In this document: positions 55,357 to 64,000 of the stretch, piece after piece
Layout: each line of letters begins with the position of its first letter
Position numbering within the stretch: position 1 is the first letter of the stretch
Assembly (NCBI RefSeq): GCF_004359985.1
Contig: NZ_SMRO01000003.1
Span: forward strand, 1,038,206 to 1,102,205
Reading direction: 5' to 3'
Length of the DNA: 64,000 nucleotides
From: Paraburkholderia flava
Lineage (GTDB): Bacteria > Pseudomonadota > Gammaproteobacteria > Burkholderiales > Burkholderiaceae
Notes under the pieces: generated by a model
Told to the model about the DNA's origin: nothing
The model's input: only the letters and a program-made list of their open reading frames with translations
The model's database searches: none
Made by a program: the position numbers and the translations under genes

Positions 55357-56688
55357 ATGAAACGCAAGTTTGTCTGGATGGCCGCGGCAGCGGGATTGTG
55401 TGCGGCGCTCGTCGCGTGCGGCGGCGGGGGCGGCAGTTCGTCGACGAGCACGACGAACAATGGTGGGACGAATACGGCGGGCACGAATACGCCGGCTACA
55501 ACGACGACCACGACCAGCACGCTGGCTCCGCCGTTCGCGGATGCGACTGCGGTGCCGGTGTCGAGCAACGCAACGAACGCAGTGCCGATTCTTGTTTCGG
55601 CTGCGTTCGGGAGTAACAGCGTTCGCAATTTTCCGATGGTGAGCGTGACGGTTTGCACGGCGAATACGAATGCAGCGACGAACTGCTCGACGATTCCCAA
55701 TGTGCTGCTTGATACGGGTTCATTCGGTCTGCGTTTGTTCGCGTCGGCGTTTCCTTCGGCGGCAGCGGTCACTGCGCTTGGCACTATCAACGTCGGCGGC
55801 GGTACGGCAGCGGAATGTGCCGGCTTCGGCTCCGGCGATACGTGGGGCACCGTGCGTGCTGCTGACGTGAAGATGTCGGGCGAGATCGCGCAGAACGTAT
55901 CGATCCAGGTGATCAACGACACCGCGAACCTCAGTGCGACCATGCCAATCCTCTGCACGACCGGCAAGAGCATCACCGCCGTGTCGCAGCTCGGCGCAAA
56001 CGGCATTCTGGGCATCGGTAACGCGCTGAACGACTGCGGCTCCGCGTGTGCGACGCAGGCTCTCTCCGGTGCGTACTACTCGTGCACGGGTGCGACGTGT
56101 ACGTCGGTGGCAGTGCAGACCGCGCAGCAGGTCGCAAACCCGGTTGCCCGGTTCCCGACCGACAACAACGGCGTGATCGTCGAGATGGCGCAGGTCGCGG
56201 ACACCGGAGCATCGACCGGAACCGGCACGCTCGTGTTCGGCATCGACACGCAGTCGAACAACGCACTGGCCGGCACGTCCGCGACGATCTTGCCGACCAA
56301 CGACGCCGGCAACGTGACTGCAGTGTTCAACGGACGCACGTACACGAATCAGGCATTCATGGACACGGGATCGAACGGCCTGTTCTTCGCCGACTCGTCG
56401 CTACCGACGAACTCGAGCAGCTTTTTCATTCCGGCGAGCGCGACCGGTTTGACCGCGACGCTGGTCGGGGCCAACTCGGCCACCGCGCTCGTGGAGTTCA
56501 ACGTGGGCAATGCGAACACGCTGTTCGCTTCGGGCAACTTCGCGTTCAACAACCTCGCGGCGACGGGTGCCGGCAGCGTCGATCTCGGCATTCCGTTTTA
56601 CTACGGACGGCACGTGTATCACGGGATCGTCGGCAAATTGTCGACGGGCGGCGGTACCGGTCCGTACGTCGCCTATACGTCGAGCTGA
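55357..56688 (+). CDS. DUF3443 lipoprotein with twin DTGS motifs
   Basis: 443 residues. Lipoprotein signal MKRKFVWMAAAAGLCAALVAC with lipobox LVAC, then a Ser/Thr/Gly-rich linker. The domain contains LLDTGSFGLRL (Asp119) and FMDTGSNGLFF (Asp336), each like the active-site loop of pepsin-type aspartic proteases, spaced 217 residues apart. Other Cys are paired. I prefer the ATG at 55357, five bases after a ggggga site; 55342 is the alternative. Probably on the outer membrane. DUF3443 has no proven activity. Confidence 0.85.
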   Translation: MKRKFVWMAAAAGLCAALVACGGGGGSSSTSTTNNGGTNTAGTNTPATTTTTTSTLAPPFADATAVPVSSNATNAVPILVSAAFGSNSVRNFPMVSVTVCTANTNAATNCSTIPNVLLDTGSFGLRLFASAFPSAAAVTALGTINVGGGTAAECAGFGSGDTWGTVRAADVKMSGEIAQNVSIQVINDTANLSATMPILCTTGKSITAVSQLGANGILGIGNALNDCGSACATQALSGAYYSCTGATCTSVAVQTAQQVANPVARFPTDNNGVIVEMAQVADTGASTGTGTLVFGIDTQSNNALAGTSATILPTNDAGNVTAVFNGRTYTNQAFMDTGSNGLFFADSSLPTNSSSFFIPASATGLTATLVGANSATALVEFNVGNANTLFASGNFAFNNLAATGAGSVDLGIPFYYGRHVYHGIVGKLSTGGGTGPYVAYTSS

Positions 56689-56697
56689 TGTGTCGTG

Positions 56698-56744
56698 ACT
56701 GCCGCCGCGTCGCTTGATGACGCGGCGGCAGTGCTCTCTTTTTT
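56698..56744 (+). terminator. Terminator after the DUF3443 gene
   Basis: Perfect 14-base stem actgccgccgcgtc (56698-56711) / gacgcggcggcagt (56719-56732), then gctctcttttttcc. A second weaker GCGCCGC/GCGGCGC hairpin follows at about 56750-56770. Confidence 0.88.
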
Positions 56745-57000
56745 CCAGCGCGCCGCTCTCTTGCGGCGCGTTTGCGTTTACGGCCCTCTGCGCTAGCGAC
56801 CCGCGCACCGCGTTCTGAAACATCGACGTCGACCACGCTCCTCGATCGACTGGCCCCAAGCCGTCGACGCATGACGCGTGCAATAACGACGATAAAAAAT
56901 CCCATCCTTTTTATCGATTAATGCGATACGGATTTAACAATTCGAATCGCATTTAATTGCCTGATCAATTCGCACAAATCATCCCATTTAGATGAATTTC

Positions 57001-57132
57001 TTGACCTCCGCAAATTCACGCGACTAAACTAAATAACGAATCGCTAATGCATTGATTTTCAAGATAATGTTTAGCGAATCAACGAAACATTCGTGTGTTA
57101 TTCGTTTAGCGTAATTACTAAAACGACTAAAC
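57001..57132 (+). promoter_or_regulatory. Putative promoter and GTTTAG repeat cluster before the GH92 gene
   Basis: Within an AT-rich 465-base gap. CGACTAAAC occurs at 57021-57029 and 57124-57132, and GTTTAGCG at 57069-57076 and 57104-57111; these are four copies of one GTTTAG core in both orientations. A possible -35 TTGACC (57001) and -10 TAAACT (57025) overlap the first copy. Suggests cooperative binding of a repressor or activator. Confidence 0.4.
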
Positions 57133-57153
57133 AGCATAAGAGCGGAGACGATA

Positions 57154-59559
57154 GTGAAGATAATCAGGGAGATTATCGTCGCGATATCTGCTGCCAGCAT
57201 TCTTGCTGGTTGCGGAGGCGACGTGCATAACAGCGGCAATGCAAATGCGGTGATGACGCCGTCGCCCGGCGGCAGCATGACGAACACGCCTTCACCCATT
57301 ACGGGCGGCAATGCGGGCGCATCCACCACGCCTACCTCGCCCACTATTACGCCGACGCAAACGCCCGTCGTGATGCAGTTGACGAAGTACGTCGACGAGC
57401 GCATCGGCACCAGCAACGGCGGCGCGACGTCGCTGCTCGCCGGACTGCCGTCTGGCATGGTTCAGTGGGGACCGGACACAGCGAAGGTCGGACCCAACAG
57501 CACATGGACCACGACCGGTTACTTCGACGGCGCGACGTCCATCAACGATTTCAGTCTGACCCACCTGAGCGGCACGGGCTGCGGCGACGGCGGCGGCGGA
57601 CTGCCGGTCATGCCCGGCACAACGAGCGCGAGTTCCGGCGCATTCAGCAAGACGAACGAAACGACGAGGCCCGGCTACTACAGCGTGAAGCTGGACAACG
57701 GCATCCTGACGGAGCTGACGGCGACGCTGCGCAGCGGCCTCGGTCGCTTCACGTGGCCTGCGGGTCAAGCGCCGCAACTGACGCTGAACGCGCAATCGCA
57801 TAACTACTCGTACGGCGGCAAGGTGGCGTGGGACAAGACGAACGCACCGACAGTCGTGTCGGGATCGTTCATGGGCGGCGGTTTCTGCAACGACGGCCAG
57901 CAGTACACAGTCTATTTCTACGCGACGTTCGATCAGCCGTTCACCGCTAGCGTCAAGAGCTCAAAAGCTACGCTGACGTTCAAGCCGGTCGCCAACAAGC
58001 CGCTGGTCGTCAACATGCGGGTCGGTCTTTCGTATGTGAGCATCCCGAACGCACAGGCCAACCTGGAGAAGGAGCAGGCCGACGCAAAAACCGGCAACCT
58101 CGTCACGTTCGACGCAGCCGCGGCGAACGCCGATGCCGCATGGAACACCCGCCTGAACACGATCCAGGTGAGCGGCGGCAGCGCCGACGACACGACCAAG
58201 TTCTACACCGCGCTGTATCACGCATCGCTTGCGCCGTCGGTGATCAGCGACGCGAACGGCGACTACCCCGTGTTCGGCAGCACGACCGGTCTCGACCAGA
58301 ACGGCAAGCCCGCGCACGTCGGCAAGAACAGCGCGGGCCAGGATCAGGTGCAGTACTCGACGTTCTCGAGCTGGGACACCTATCGATCATTGATGCCGCT
58401 GCTTGCCATCATCGATCCGCGCGGCACGAGCGACATGATGCAGTCGCTGGTGAATGACGGCGTCGGGTGCGGGAACGCGTTTCCGCAGTGGATCGAAGGC
58501 ACGAACTTCAGCAATGTGATGCCCGCCGATACCGTGTCGACCATCATCGCGCAGAGCTATCTGTACGGTGCGACCGATTTCGATAAGGCCAGCGCGCTGA
58601 AAATCATGCTCAACGACGAGACCAATCCGTCGGCGCAATGCGTGGGCATCGCGGTGCTGCCGGGACTCGACGACTACATGAGACTCGGCTATCTGCCGGA
58701 CGACACGGGAATCGTCGTCGATTCGAGCCACAACAACGGCACCTCGTCGACCACGCTCGAATACGCAACCACCGACTTCGCCGTCTCACGCTTCGCGCAG
58801 GCGCTGGGCGATTCGACCAACGCAGCGATGCTGCTCGTGCGCTCGGCGAACTGGACCAGGCTGATGAAGGCGAATGCGACCCAGGTGAACGGCGTGTCGG
58901 CTACGCAGTTGCAGCCGCGCAATCAGGACGGCAGTTGGCCCGCGTACACGTCGAGCGATCCCGTCGAAGGCACCGCCGAGGAATACACATGGATGGTGCC
59001 GTTCAACATCGCCGGCCTGTTCAGCACGCTGGGCGGCGATCAGGCGGTGATCAGCCGGCTCACCGCATTCGAGCCGCAACTCGTGATGACCAACGAGCCG
59101 ATGTTCGCGACGCCGTGGCTCTACAACTGGACGAGTCGTCCGGACAAGACGCAGGCGATCGTCGCGAATATCGCCGCGACGCAGTACCTGAACAGCCCGT
59201 CCGGCATTCCGGGTAACGACGACGAAGGCGCGACGTCCGGCTGGTTCGTGTGGGCCGCGCTCGGGCTCTATCCGATGATCCCGGGCACACCGGGCTTCAC
59301 GGTCGCGAGTCCGCATTTCACGAGCGAGGTCATCTACTTCGGCAACGGCAAGACGCTGACGATCACCGCGAACACGCCGCAAACCTACATTCAGTCGATG
59401 AAGGTCAACAACGCTGCGTACAACAGCACGTGGCTGCCGTTCGATACCGTGAAAAACGGCGCGACGATCGACTTCAATCTGGGCGCGACCGCTCCGGTTC
59501 CCGTGTGGGGTGCGTACCCGTCGGCGCAACCGGTGCCGCCTTCTCCGGGAGGGGCGTAG
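57154..59559 (+). CDS. GH92 family alpha-mannosidase lipoprotein
   Basis: 801 residues from a GTG at 57154 (ggagac six bases upstream). A lipoprotein signal ends ILAGC, followed by a Thr/Pro/Gly-rich linker to about residue 70. GH92 hallmarks: STFSSWDTYRSLMPLLAIID, the acid region VEGTAEEYTWMVPFN with Glu605, and GNDDEGATSGWFVWAALGLYP (Asp689, Asp690). GH92 enzymes are Ca2+-dependent exo-alpha-mannosidases that trim mannose from N-glycans and mannans. Likely on the outer surface. The next gene is a GH2 glycosidase 67 bases on. Confidence 0.93.
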   Translation: MKIIREIIVAISAASILAGCGGDVHNSGNANAVMTPSPGGSMTNTPSPITGGNAGASTTPTSPTITPTQTPVVMQLTKYVDERIGTSNGGATSLLAGLPSGMVQWGPDTAKVGPNSTWTTTGYFDGATSINDFSLTHLSGTGCGDGGGGLPVMPGTTSASSGAFSKTNETTRPGYYSVKLDNGILTELTATLRSGLGRFTWPAGQAPQLTLNAQSHNYSYGGKVAWDKTNAPTVVSGSFMGGGFCNDGQQYTVYFYATFDQPFTASVKSSKATLTFKPVANKPLVVNMRVGLSYVSIPNAQANLEKEQADAKTGNLVTFDAAAANADAAWNTRLNTIQVSGGSADDTTKFYTALYHASLAPSVISDANGDYPVFGSTTGLDQNGKPAHVGKNSAGQDQVQYSTFSSWDTYRSLMPLLAIIDPRGTSDMMQSLVNDGVGCGNAFPQWIEGTNFSNVMPADTVSTIIAQSYLYGATDFDKASALKIMLNDETNPSAQCVGIAVLPGLDDYMRLGYLPDDTGIVVDSSHNNGTSSTTLEYATTDFAVSRFAQALGDSTNAAMLLVRSANWTRLMKANATQVNGVSATQLQPRNQDGSWPAYTSSDPVEGTAEEYTWMVPFNIAGLFSTLGGDQAVISRLTAFEPQLVMTNEPMFATPWLYNWTSRPDKTQAIVANIAATQYLNSPSGIPGNDDEGATSGWFVWAALGLYPMIPGTPGFTVASPHFTSEVIYFGNGKTLTITANTPQTYIQSMKVNNAAYNSTWLPFDTVKNGATIDFNLGATAPVPVWGAYPSAQPVPPSPGGA

Positions 59560-59626
59560 GGCTCGCGTATCGACAGCATTTGCCATGACGTGCAGTCCAT
59601 CGCAGCAAGAACCGAAGGAGCGTGAC

Positions 59627-62527
59627 ATGCAATCCGAACAGCGTCGTAAATTTCTCTTGTATAGCGCCGCGTTAACCGGCAACAGTGTGCTGGCGGCGTG
59701 TGGCGATGGGGTCGGTAGTCGCGCGACGGATGTATCGTCGGCAGGTGAGGCTGGGCAGACGTCGGGAACACCTGGAACGCCAGGCACGTCGCCGGGCGGG
59801 ACCAGCGTCCCTGCCACGTCGCCGACGAACCTTGCCGCATCGAACGAGATCGCCGGACCGTGGACCTTCATCGCCGCATCGGATAGCCCGGCGCTCACCG
59901 GCGCGCAACTCGCGAGCGCGAGCGGTGCGACCGGCATGTCGGCCGCGGTGGTGCCGGGCACCGCGCTCACCAGCATGATCGCGAACGGCAAGTACCCCGA
60001 TCCGTTCTACGGCAAGATCGTCACCGACACGATCCCCGACACGCTGAAGGACACCGACTACTGGTATCGCACGACGTTCGCGACGCCGCCGCTGCGCGCG
60101 GGCCAACGTCTGTGGCTGCGCTTCGACGGCGTGAACTACCTGTCGACGATCTGGCTCAACGGCGCGCAGGTCGGCACGCTCGAAGGCGCGTTCAAGCACG
60201 GCTACTTCGACGTCACGAAACTCGTCGCAGCCGCGGGCGGCACCGCCTACCTGGCGGTGCGTGCGATCAAGCTCGATTACTCGGAAGGGCCGTTGAAGCC
60301 GAGCTATTCGAGCGGCGTCACGCGCGGCGGCCGCAACGGTGGTCCGACCGGCGTCACGCTGAAAAACGGCCCGACATTCTTCTGTACGTCGGGATGGGAC
60401 TGGCTGCCGACGATCCCCGATCGCAATCTCGGCATCTGGCAGCCGGTGTCGTGGTTCACGACGGGCGCGGTGCGGATCGCGGATCTGCGCGTCGACAGCA
60501 CGCTGTCCGACGATCTCGGCAGCGCTGCGCTGCAACTCGATCTGTCGCTCGACAACCGCTCCGGCACGGCGCTTACGGCGACCGTCACCGGCAAGATCGG
60601 CGGCGATATTTCGTTTAGCCACGACATCACGATTCCCGCTTCCGATCAACCGACAACAATCACACTGACCTCCGCCGACATCGCCGCGCTATCGATGTCG
60701 AATCCGAAGCTATGGTGGCCGAACGGCTATGGCGCGCCGAACCTGTACGCGGTGTCGGTATCGATCGCGCTGCAGGGTGTGGTGTCGGACACGCGCACTG
60801 TGAACATCGGATTGCGACGCATCGGCTACTCGCGCAGCATCGGCTTCGGCGCGCAGCTAAGCATTACGGTCAACAATCTGCCGATTCTCGTGATGGGCGG
60901 CAACTGGGGGCTCGACGACGCGCTCAAGCGCATTCCGCGCGAGCGGTTGTTCGATCAGGTGCGACTGCATCGCGATGCGAACCTGAACCTGATTCGCAAC
61001 TGGAACGGGCAGAGCACGAGCCGCGATTTCTTCGATGCGTGCGACACGTACGGCATTCTCGTGTGGCAGGACTTCTTCTTTTCGACCGAAGGACCGGCGC
61101 CGGTCAACACGACGCGCGACCTCGACAACATTCGCGACGTGATCGTCCATTCGCGCAATCATCCGTCGATCCTGCTGTGGTGCGGCGGTAACGAGGGCTC
61201 GCCGCCGGCGGCGCTCGTCAGTGGGCTCGACTCGCTCGTGAAGGAACTCGATCCGAAGCGCCTGAGCCTGACGAGTTCCGCAGGCGATACCGGCAGCGGC
61301 GCAGTGAACGGCTATTCGTCCGGCGGACCGTACAACTGGGCGACACCGAAAGCGGCGTTCGGTCGTGGCTATGGTGCGTCGAGCACGGCGTTTCACAACG
61401 AGGTCGGCTCGCATTCGATCCCGACACTCGAATTCGTTCAGGCGATGTTGCCGTCGACGTCATGGGAATGCCCCGACGATTTCTGGGCGGACCGCGACAT
61501 CAACGGCAACGGCGCGTTTCTCGCAGGGGATCAGGGCGGCGCGGGCTACATCGCGGCGACGGCTGCGCGCTACGGCGCGATCGTCAATCTCGCCGACTTC
61601 GTGCGCAAAGCGCAGATGATGAACTACGAGTGCATCAAGTCGATCTACGAAGCGAACGCCGCCGTGATGATCGGCCCGGCCAGCGGCAAGGTCACGTCGC
61701 CGGCGACCGGCGTGATCATGTGGATGACGAACCCCGCGCAACCGAGCTTCGTCTGGCAGATGTACAGCCACGATCTCGAACAGCATTCGTCGTTCTTCGC
61801 GGTTCAGCACGGCTGTCGCCGCGTCAACGCGATTCTCGACGCGAATACGTTCGACGTGAAAATCGCCAACCATACGGCGAAGTCCGTGTCGGGCAGCCTC
61901 GAGATGCGCGTGTACAACCTGGACAGCACGCTCGCCGGCAAGGCGGTCACGCAGAACGTCGTGAGCGTGGCGGCCTCGTCGTATCAGCTTGCGGCGAACT
62001 TGGGCACGCAGATCGCGGCCGCGACGTCCGACGTGTGCATCGTGACACTCGCGTTGCGTGATGCGAGCGGCGCGAGCGTTGCAGATAACTTCTACTGGTA
62101 TCAGAAGAACGGTCAGGACGCGACCTACACGTCGCTCGACACGATGACGGCTGCGGCCGTTGCGATCAGCGCATCGAGCGCGGAGTTCGACGATTTCACC
62201 ACGCGTATCACCGCAGTCGTGCAGAACACCGGCAGCACGATCGCGCTGATGACGCACCTGCAGCTGTTCAACCAGTCGAGCGGCCTGCGCATCCTGCCCG
62301 CGCTTTTCAGCGATAACTATCTCAATCTGCTGCCCGGCGCATCGACGCAGATCACGATCGATGTGCCGCACGCGAAGGGGCAGCCGGTTTCCGGTGCGGC
62401 GCTGCGTGTCGACGGATGGAAGCTCGATCGCGTGAAATCGAAGCTCGGGCTCGGTGGGGTGCCGGTGATTTTCAATGAGAACGCGCTTGCGGTGACGGGG
62501 CCGGTTGCGACGTTTGGCAAGTGCTAG
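59627..62527 (+). CDS. GH2 family endo-beta-mannosidase-like glycosidase, Tat lipoprotein
   Basis: 966 residues. The signal QRRKFLLYSAALTGNSVLAAC combines a twin-arginine motif with a lipobox, followed by a Gly/Thr/Pro linker. Then come the GH2 sugar-binding domain (about 75-240), an immunoglobulin-like domain, and the TIM barrel with acid/base Glu523 in NHPSILLWCGGNEG and nucleophile Glu592 in FHNEVGSHS. The stretches around VGS, AQMMNYECIKSIYEAN and GVIMWMTNPAQPSFVWQMY follow the endo-beta-mannosidase group that cuts the Man-beta-GlcNAc bond of N-glycan cores. A good gaaggag site sets the start at 59627. Probably co-transcribed with the GH92 gene. Confidence 0.9.
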   Translation: MQSEQRRKFLLYSAALTGNSVLAACGDGVGSRATDVSSAGEAGQTSGTPGTPGTSPGGTSVPATSPTNLAASNEIAGPWTFIAASDSPALTGAQLASASGATGMSAAVVPGTALTSMIANGKYPDPFYGKIVTDTIPDTLKDTDYWYRTTFATPPLRAGQRLWLRFDGVNYLSTIWLNGAQVGTLEGAFKHGYFDVTKLVAAAGGTAYLAVRAIKLDYSEGPLKPSYSSGVTRGGRNGGPTGVTLKNGPTFFCTSGWDWLPTIPDRNLGIWQPVSWFTTGAVRIADLRVDSTLSDDLGSAALQLDLSLDNRSGTALTATVTGKIGGDISFSHDITIPASDQPTTITLTSADIAALSMSNPKLWWPNGYGAPNLYAVSVSIALQGVVSDTRTVNIGLRRIGYSRSIGFGAQLSITVNNLPILVMGGNWGLDDALKRIPRERLFDQVRLHRDANLNLIRNWNGQSTSRDFFDACDTYGILVWQDFFFSTEGPAPVNTTRDLDNIRDVIVHSRNHPSILLWCGGNEGSPPAALVSGLDSLVKELDPKRLSLTSSAGDTGSGAVNGYSSGGPYNWATPKAAFGRGYGASSTAFHNEVGSHSIPTLEFVQAMLPSTSWECPDDFWADRDINGNGAFLAGDQGGAGYIAATAARYGAIVNLADFVRKAQMMNYECIKSIYEANAAVMIGPASGKVTSPATGVIMWMTNPAQPSFVWQMYSHDLEQHSSFFAVQHGCRRVNAILDANTFDVKIANHTAKSVSGSLEMRVYNLDSTLAGKAVTQNVVSVAASSYQLAANLGTQIAAATSDVCIVTLALRDASGASVADNFYWYQKNGQDATYTSLDTMTAAAVAISASSAEFDDFTTRITAVVQNTGSTIALMTHLQLFNQSSGLRILPALFSDNYLNLLPGASTQITIDVPHAKGQPVSGAALRVDGWKLDRVKSKLGLGGVPVIFNENALAVTGPVATFGKC

Positions 62528-62557
62528 GCCCACGAAGCGCGCTGCATTGAGTACGTG

Positions 62558-63127
62558 TCAACGCCCGTAGCGCAGCACGATGCTCGTCGCCGCGAGCACG
62601 TGATCCTTCAGCGCAGCGAGCAGCGCGTCGCGCGTGAGTCCGGCGGGCAGCGCATCGGGTGCGAGGTCGAGCGCGTAGGCCTGCACGACATAGTGATGCG
62701 CGATCTCGCCGACGGGCGGGCAGGGACCGTAGTAGCCGGGCTGTCCGGTGCGGTTCACGCCGCCGACGCTGCCTGCCGGCATCGGGCCGCCTTCCGCGAG
62801 CGAATCGACCGATGCAGGGATGCCGTACTGCACCCAGTGGACGATGCCGAGTCCCTTCGCGCCATCGGGATCGAAGATCGACACTGTGTAGCTGCGCGTG
62901 CCTGCGGGTGCATGCCGCCATTGCAGCGCAGGCGATACGTTGCCGCCGCCGCAATCGCGTGCGCTCGCGGCATGAGTCGCGGCGAGTGTCGCACCGTCGG
63001 TCAGGCCGGGTGAGGTGAGGACGAAGGCGTCGGCCGCGTGGGCGATCGGGGCGTGCAGCGCGAATGCGGTGGCGACGGCAGCGAAAGCCGCACGGCCGTG
63101 GGTACGGAACGCAATGGGTTGGGTCAT
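62558..63127 (-). CDS. Secreted YbhB/YbcL-type phosphatidylethanolamine-binding protein
   Basis: 189 residues with a signal peptide (MTQPIAFRTHGRAAFAAVAT, cleavage after AHA). The PEBP motifs FDPDGAKGLGIVHWVQYGIP and NRTGQPGYYGPCPP (ligand pocket) and HHYVVQAYALD are intact. The bacterial family's role is unknown. It converges with the GH2 gene 30 bases away. Confidence 0.93.
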   Translation of the reverse strand: MTQPIAFRTHGRAAFAAVATAFALHAPIAHAADAFVLTSPGLTDGATLAATHAASARDCGGGNVSPALQWRHAPAGTRSYTVSIFDPDGAKGLGIVHWVQYGIPASVDSLAEGGPMPAGSVGGVNRTGQPGYYGPCPPVGEIAHHYVVQAYALDLAPDALPAGLTRDALLAALKDHVLAATSIVLRYGR

Positions 63128-63287
63128 CGTGGAGTCTCCGTCGATGGCGTGTCGAAACGTGGAAGAACGATGAGAACGAGGTGGCAGGCTGGATTATTCC
63201 GCCACGTACCGCCGCCTGATTCACGACAAAACTTTCGGCAGGTGGGTATCCTTTCGGCACGCCCCCTTTGCGACATCCGGAGAAATC

Positions 63288-64000
63288 ATGACCGAGCCCG
63301 ATTCCGTTCACCACGCCGCTGCACAAGGTTACACCGCGACGTCGGCGGCCGACCACTACGTGCGCGGCCGTCCGGACTATCCGCCGGCCGTCGCCGACTG
63401 GCTGCGCGACACGATCGGTCTTGTGTCGGGACGCACCGTCGTCGATCTCGGCGCGGGCACCGGCAAGTTCACCCCACGCCTCATCGAGACCGGCGCGACC
63501 GTGATCGCCGTCGAACCCGTCGACGCGATGCGCGCGAAGCTCGTCGAAGCGTTGCCGCAAGTCGACGCACGTGCGGGCACCGCGACATCGATCCCGCTCG
63601 CGGATGCATCGGTCGATGCGATCGTCTGCGCGCAAGCGTTCCACTGGTTCGCGACGCATGCCGCGCTTGCCGAAATCCATCGCGTGCTGAAGCCGGGTGG
63701 ACGGCTCGGGCTCGTGTGGAATCTGCGCGATGCGCGCGTCGACTGGGTGGCGAAGCTGGACGCGATCGTGAATCGCGCGGAAGGCGACACGCCGCGTTAC
63801 TACACCGGCGCATGGCGCAACGCGTTTCCGCATCCAGGCTTCGGGCCGCTGCAGGAAGCGCATTTCTCGATCGGCCACACGGGTTCGCCGGAGCAGGTGA
63901 TCGTCGCGCGTGTGCGCTCGACGAGTTTCATCGCGGCATTGCCCGCAGACCAACGCGCACAGATCGACGAAGAAGTGCGCGCGCTGATCGCGGCCGAACC
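63288..64000 (+). CDS. Class I SAM-dependent methyltransferase, 3'-truncated by the window edge
   Basis: At least 237 residues; the frame is open to the right edge. The SAM-binding loop VVDLGAGTGKFTPRLIE and the later ADASVDAIVCAQAFHWF and LKPGGRLGLVW are typical of Methyltransf_11/25 proteins near the yeast TMT1-like group. Substrate unknown. ATG at 63288 after ccggaga. Confidence 0.92.
   Translation, partial: MTEPDSVHHAAAQGYTATSAADHYVRGRPDYPPAVADWLRDTIGLVSGRTVVDLGAGTGKFTPRLIETGATVIAVEPVDAMRAKLVEALPQVDARAGTATSIPLADASVDAIVCAQAFHWFATHAALAEIHRVLKPGGRLGLVWNLRDARVDWVAKLDAIVNRAEGDTPRYYTGAWRNAFPHPGFGPLQEAHFSIGHTGSPEQVIVARVRSTSFIAALPADQRAQIDEEVRALIAAE

Noticed and set aside
1..64000. CRISPR arrays, insertion sequences, rRNA genes, phage structural genes and replication origins
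   Set aside because: I looked for regularly spaced repeats, transposase or integrase motifs and rRNA landmarks and found none; the YqjE-type holin-family gene is a chromosomal family and not evidence of a prophage.

Overview
The window is GC-rich chromosomal DNA that reads as a Burkholderiaceae genome, most likely Paraburkholderia, Caballeronia or Burkholderia. The basis is protein-family and gene-order recognition: a ybgC-tolQRAB-pal-cpoB block beside ydfG, glyA and nrdR, followed by a minor pilin operon, a yqjD/yqjE set and gcdH. No 16S rRNA is present, so genus is inference.

Bases 1-6676 are different in character. They are clearly less GC-rich (25 G/C in the 60 bases 3121-3180) and hold a tightly spaced, one-direction set of eight genes: a PF10014-type 2-oxoglutarate dioxygenase (cut by the left edge), a LysO-type amino-acid exporter, a small DUF2158-like protein, an MFS exporter, a VOC protein, a D-2-hydroxyacid dehydrogenase-like protein with an altered active site, a 267-residue protein I cannot place, and an ATP-grasp ligase. 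This looks like a horizontally acquired pathway making and exporting a hydroxylated amino acid or small peptide. It ends next to the 3' end of a tRNA-Lys gene (6957-7032), a typical island boundary. It is the best candidate for an undescribed system here.

Bases 7200-24300 are housekeeping. The Tol-Pal envelope operon is on the minus strand. A ZTP (pfl) riboswitch precedes glyA, which is followed by nrdR. Then come five minor pilin genes (fimT-pilV-pilW-pilX-pilE), the inner-membrane/ribosome-associated YqjD-YqjE-type genes, a 1-Cys peroxiredoxin, gcdH with a divergent IclR regulator and a palindromic operator, and a degenerate EAL protein.

Bases 24500-54200 are catabolic and transport genes. 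They include homogentisate degradation (AAHS transporter, hmgA, fahA), three drug/sugar-type MFS exporters, an enoyl-CoA hydratase, an AspT/AspD aspartate-alanine exchange and decarboxylation pair, an AGT-like aminotransferase beside xanthine dehydrogenase xdhABC (with an N-terminally short XdhC), several LysR regulators, a TAXI-type binding protein without TRAP membrane subunits, a BON protein, and TauE, RarD and LysE exporters.

Bases 54800-63100 hold an envelope/secreted set: a DUF2844-DUF3443 pair whose lipoprotein member carries two DTGS motifs like a pepsin-fold protease, and a GH92 alpha-mannosidase lipoprotein followed by a GH2 endo-beta-mannosidase-like Tat lipoprotein. The two glycosidases together suggest attack on mannose-containing, N-glycan-like material from eukaryotes. 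A secreted PEBP protein and a methyltransferase cut by the right edge finish the window.
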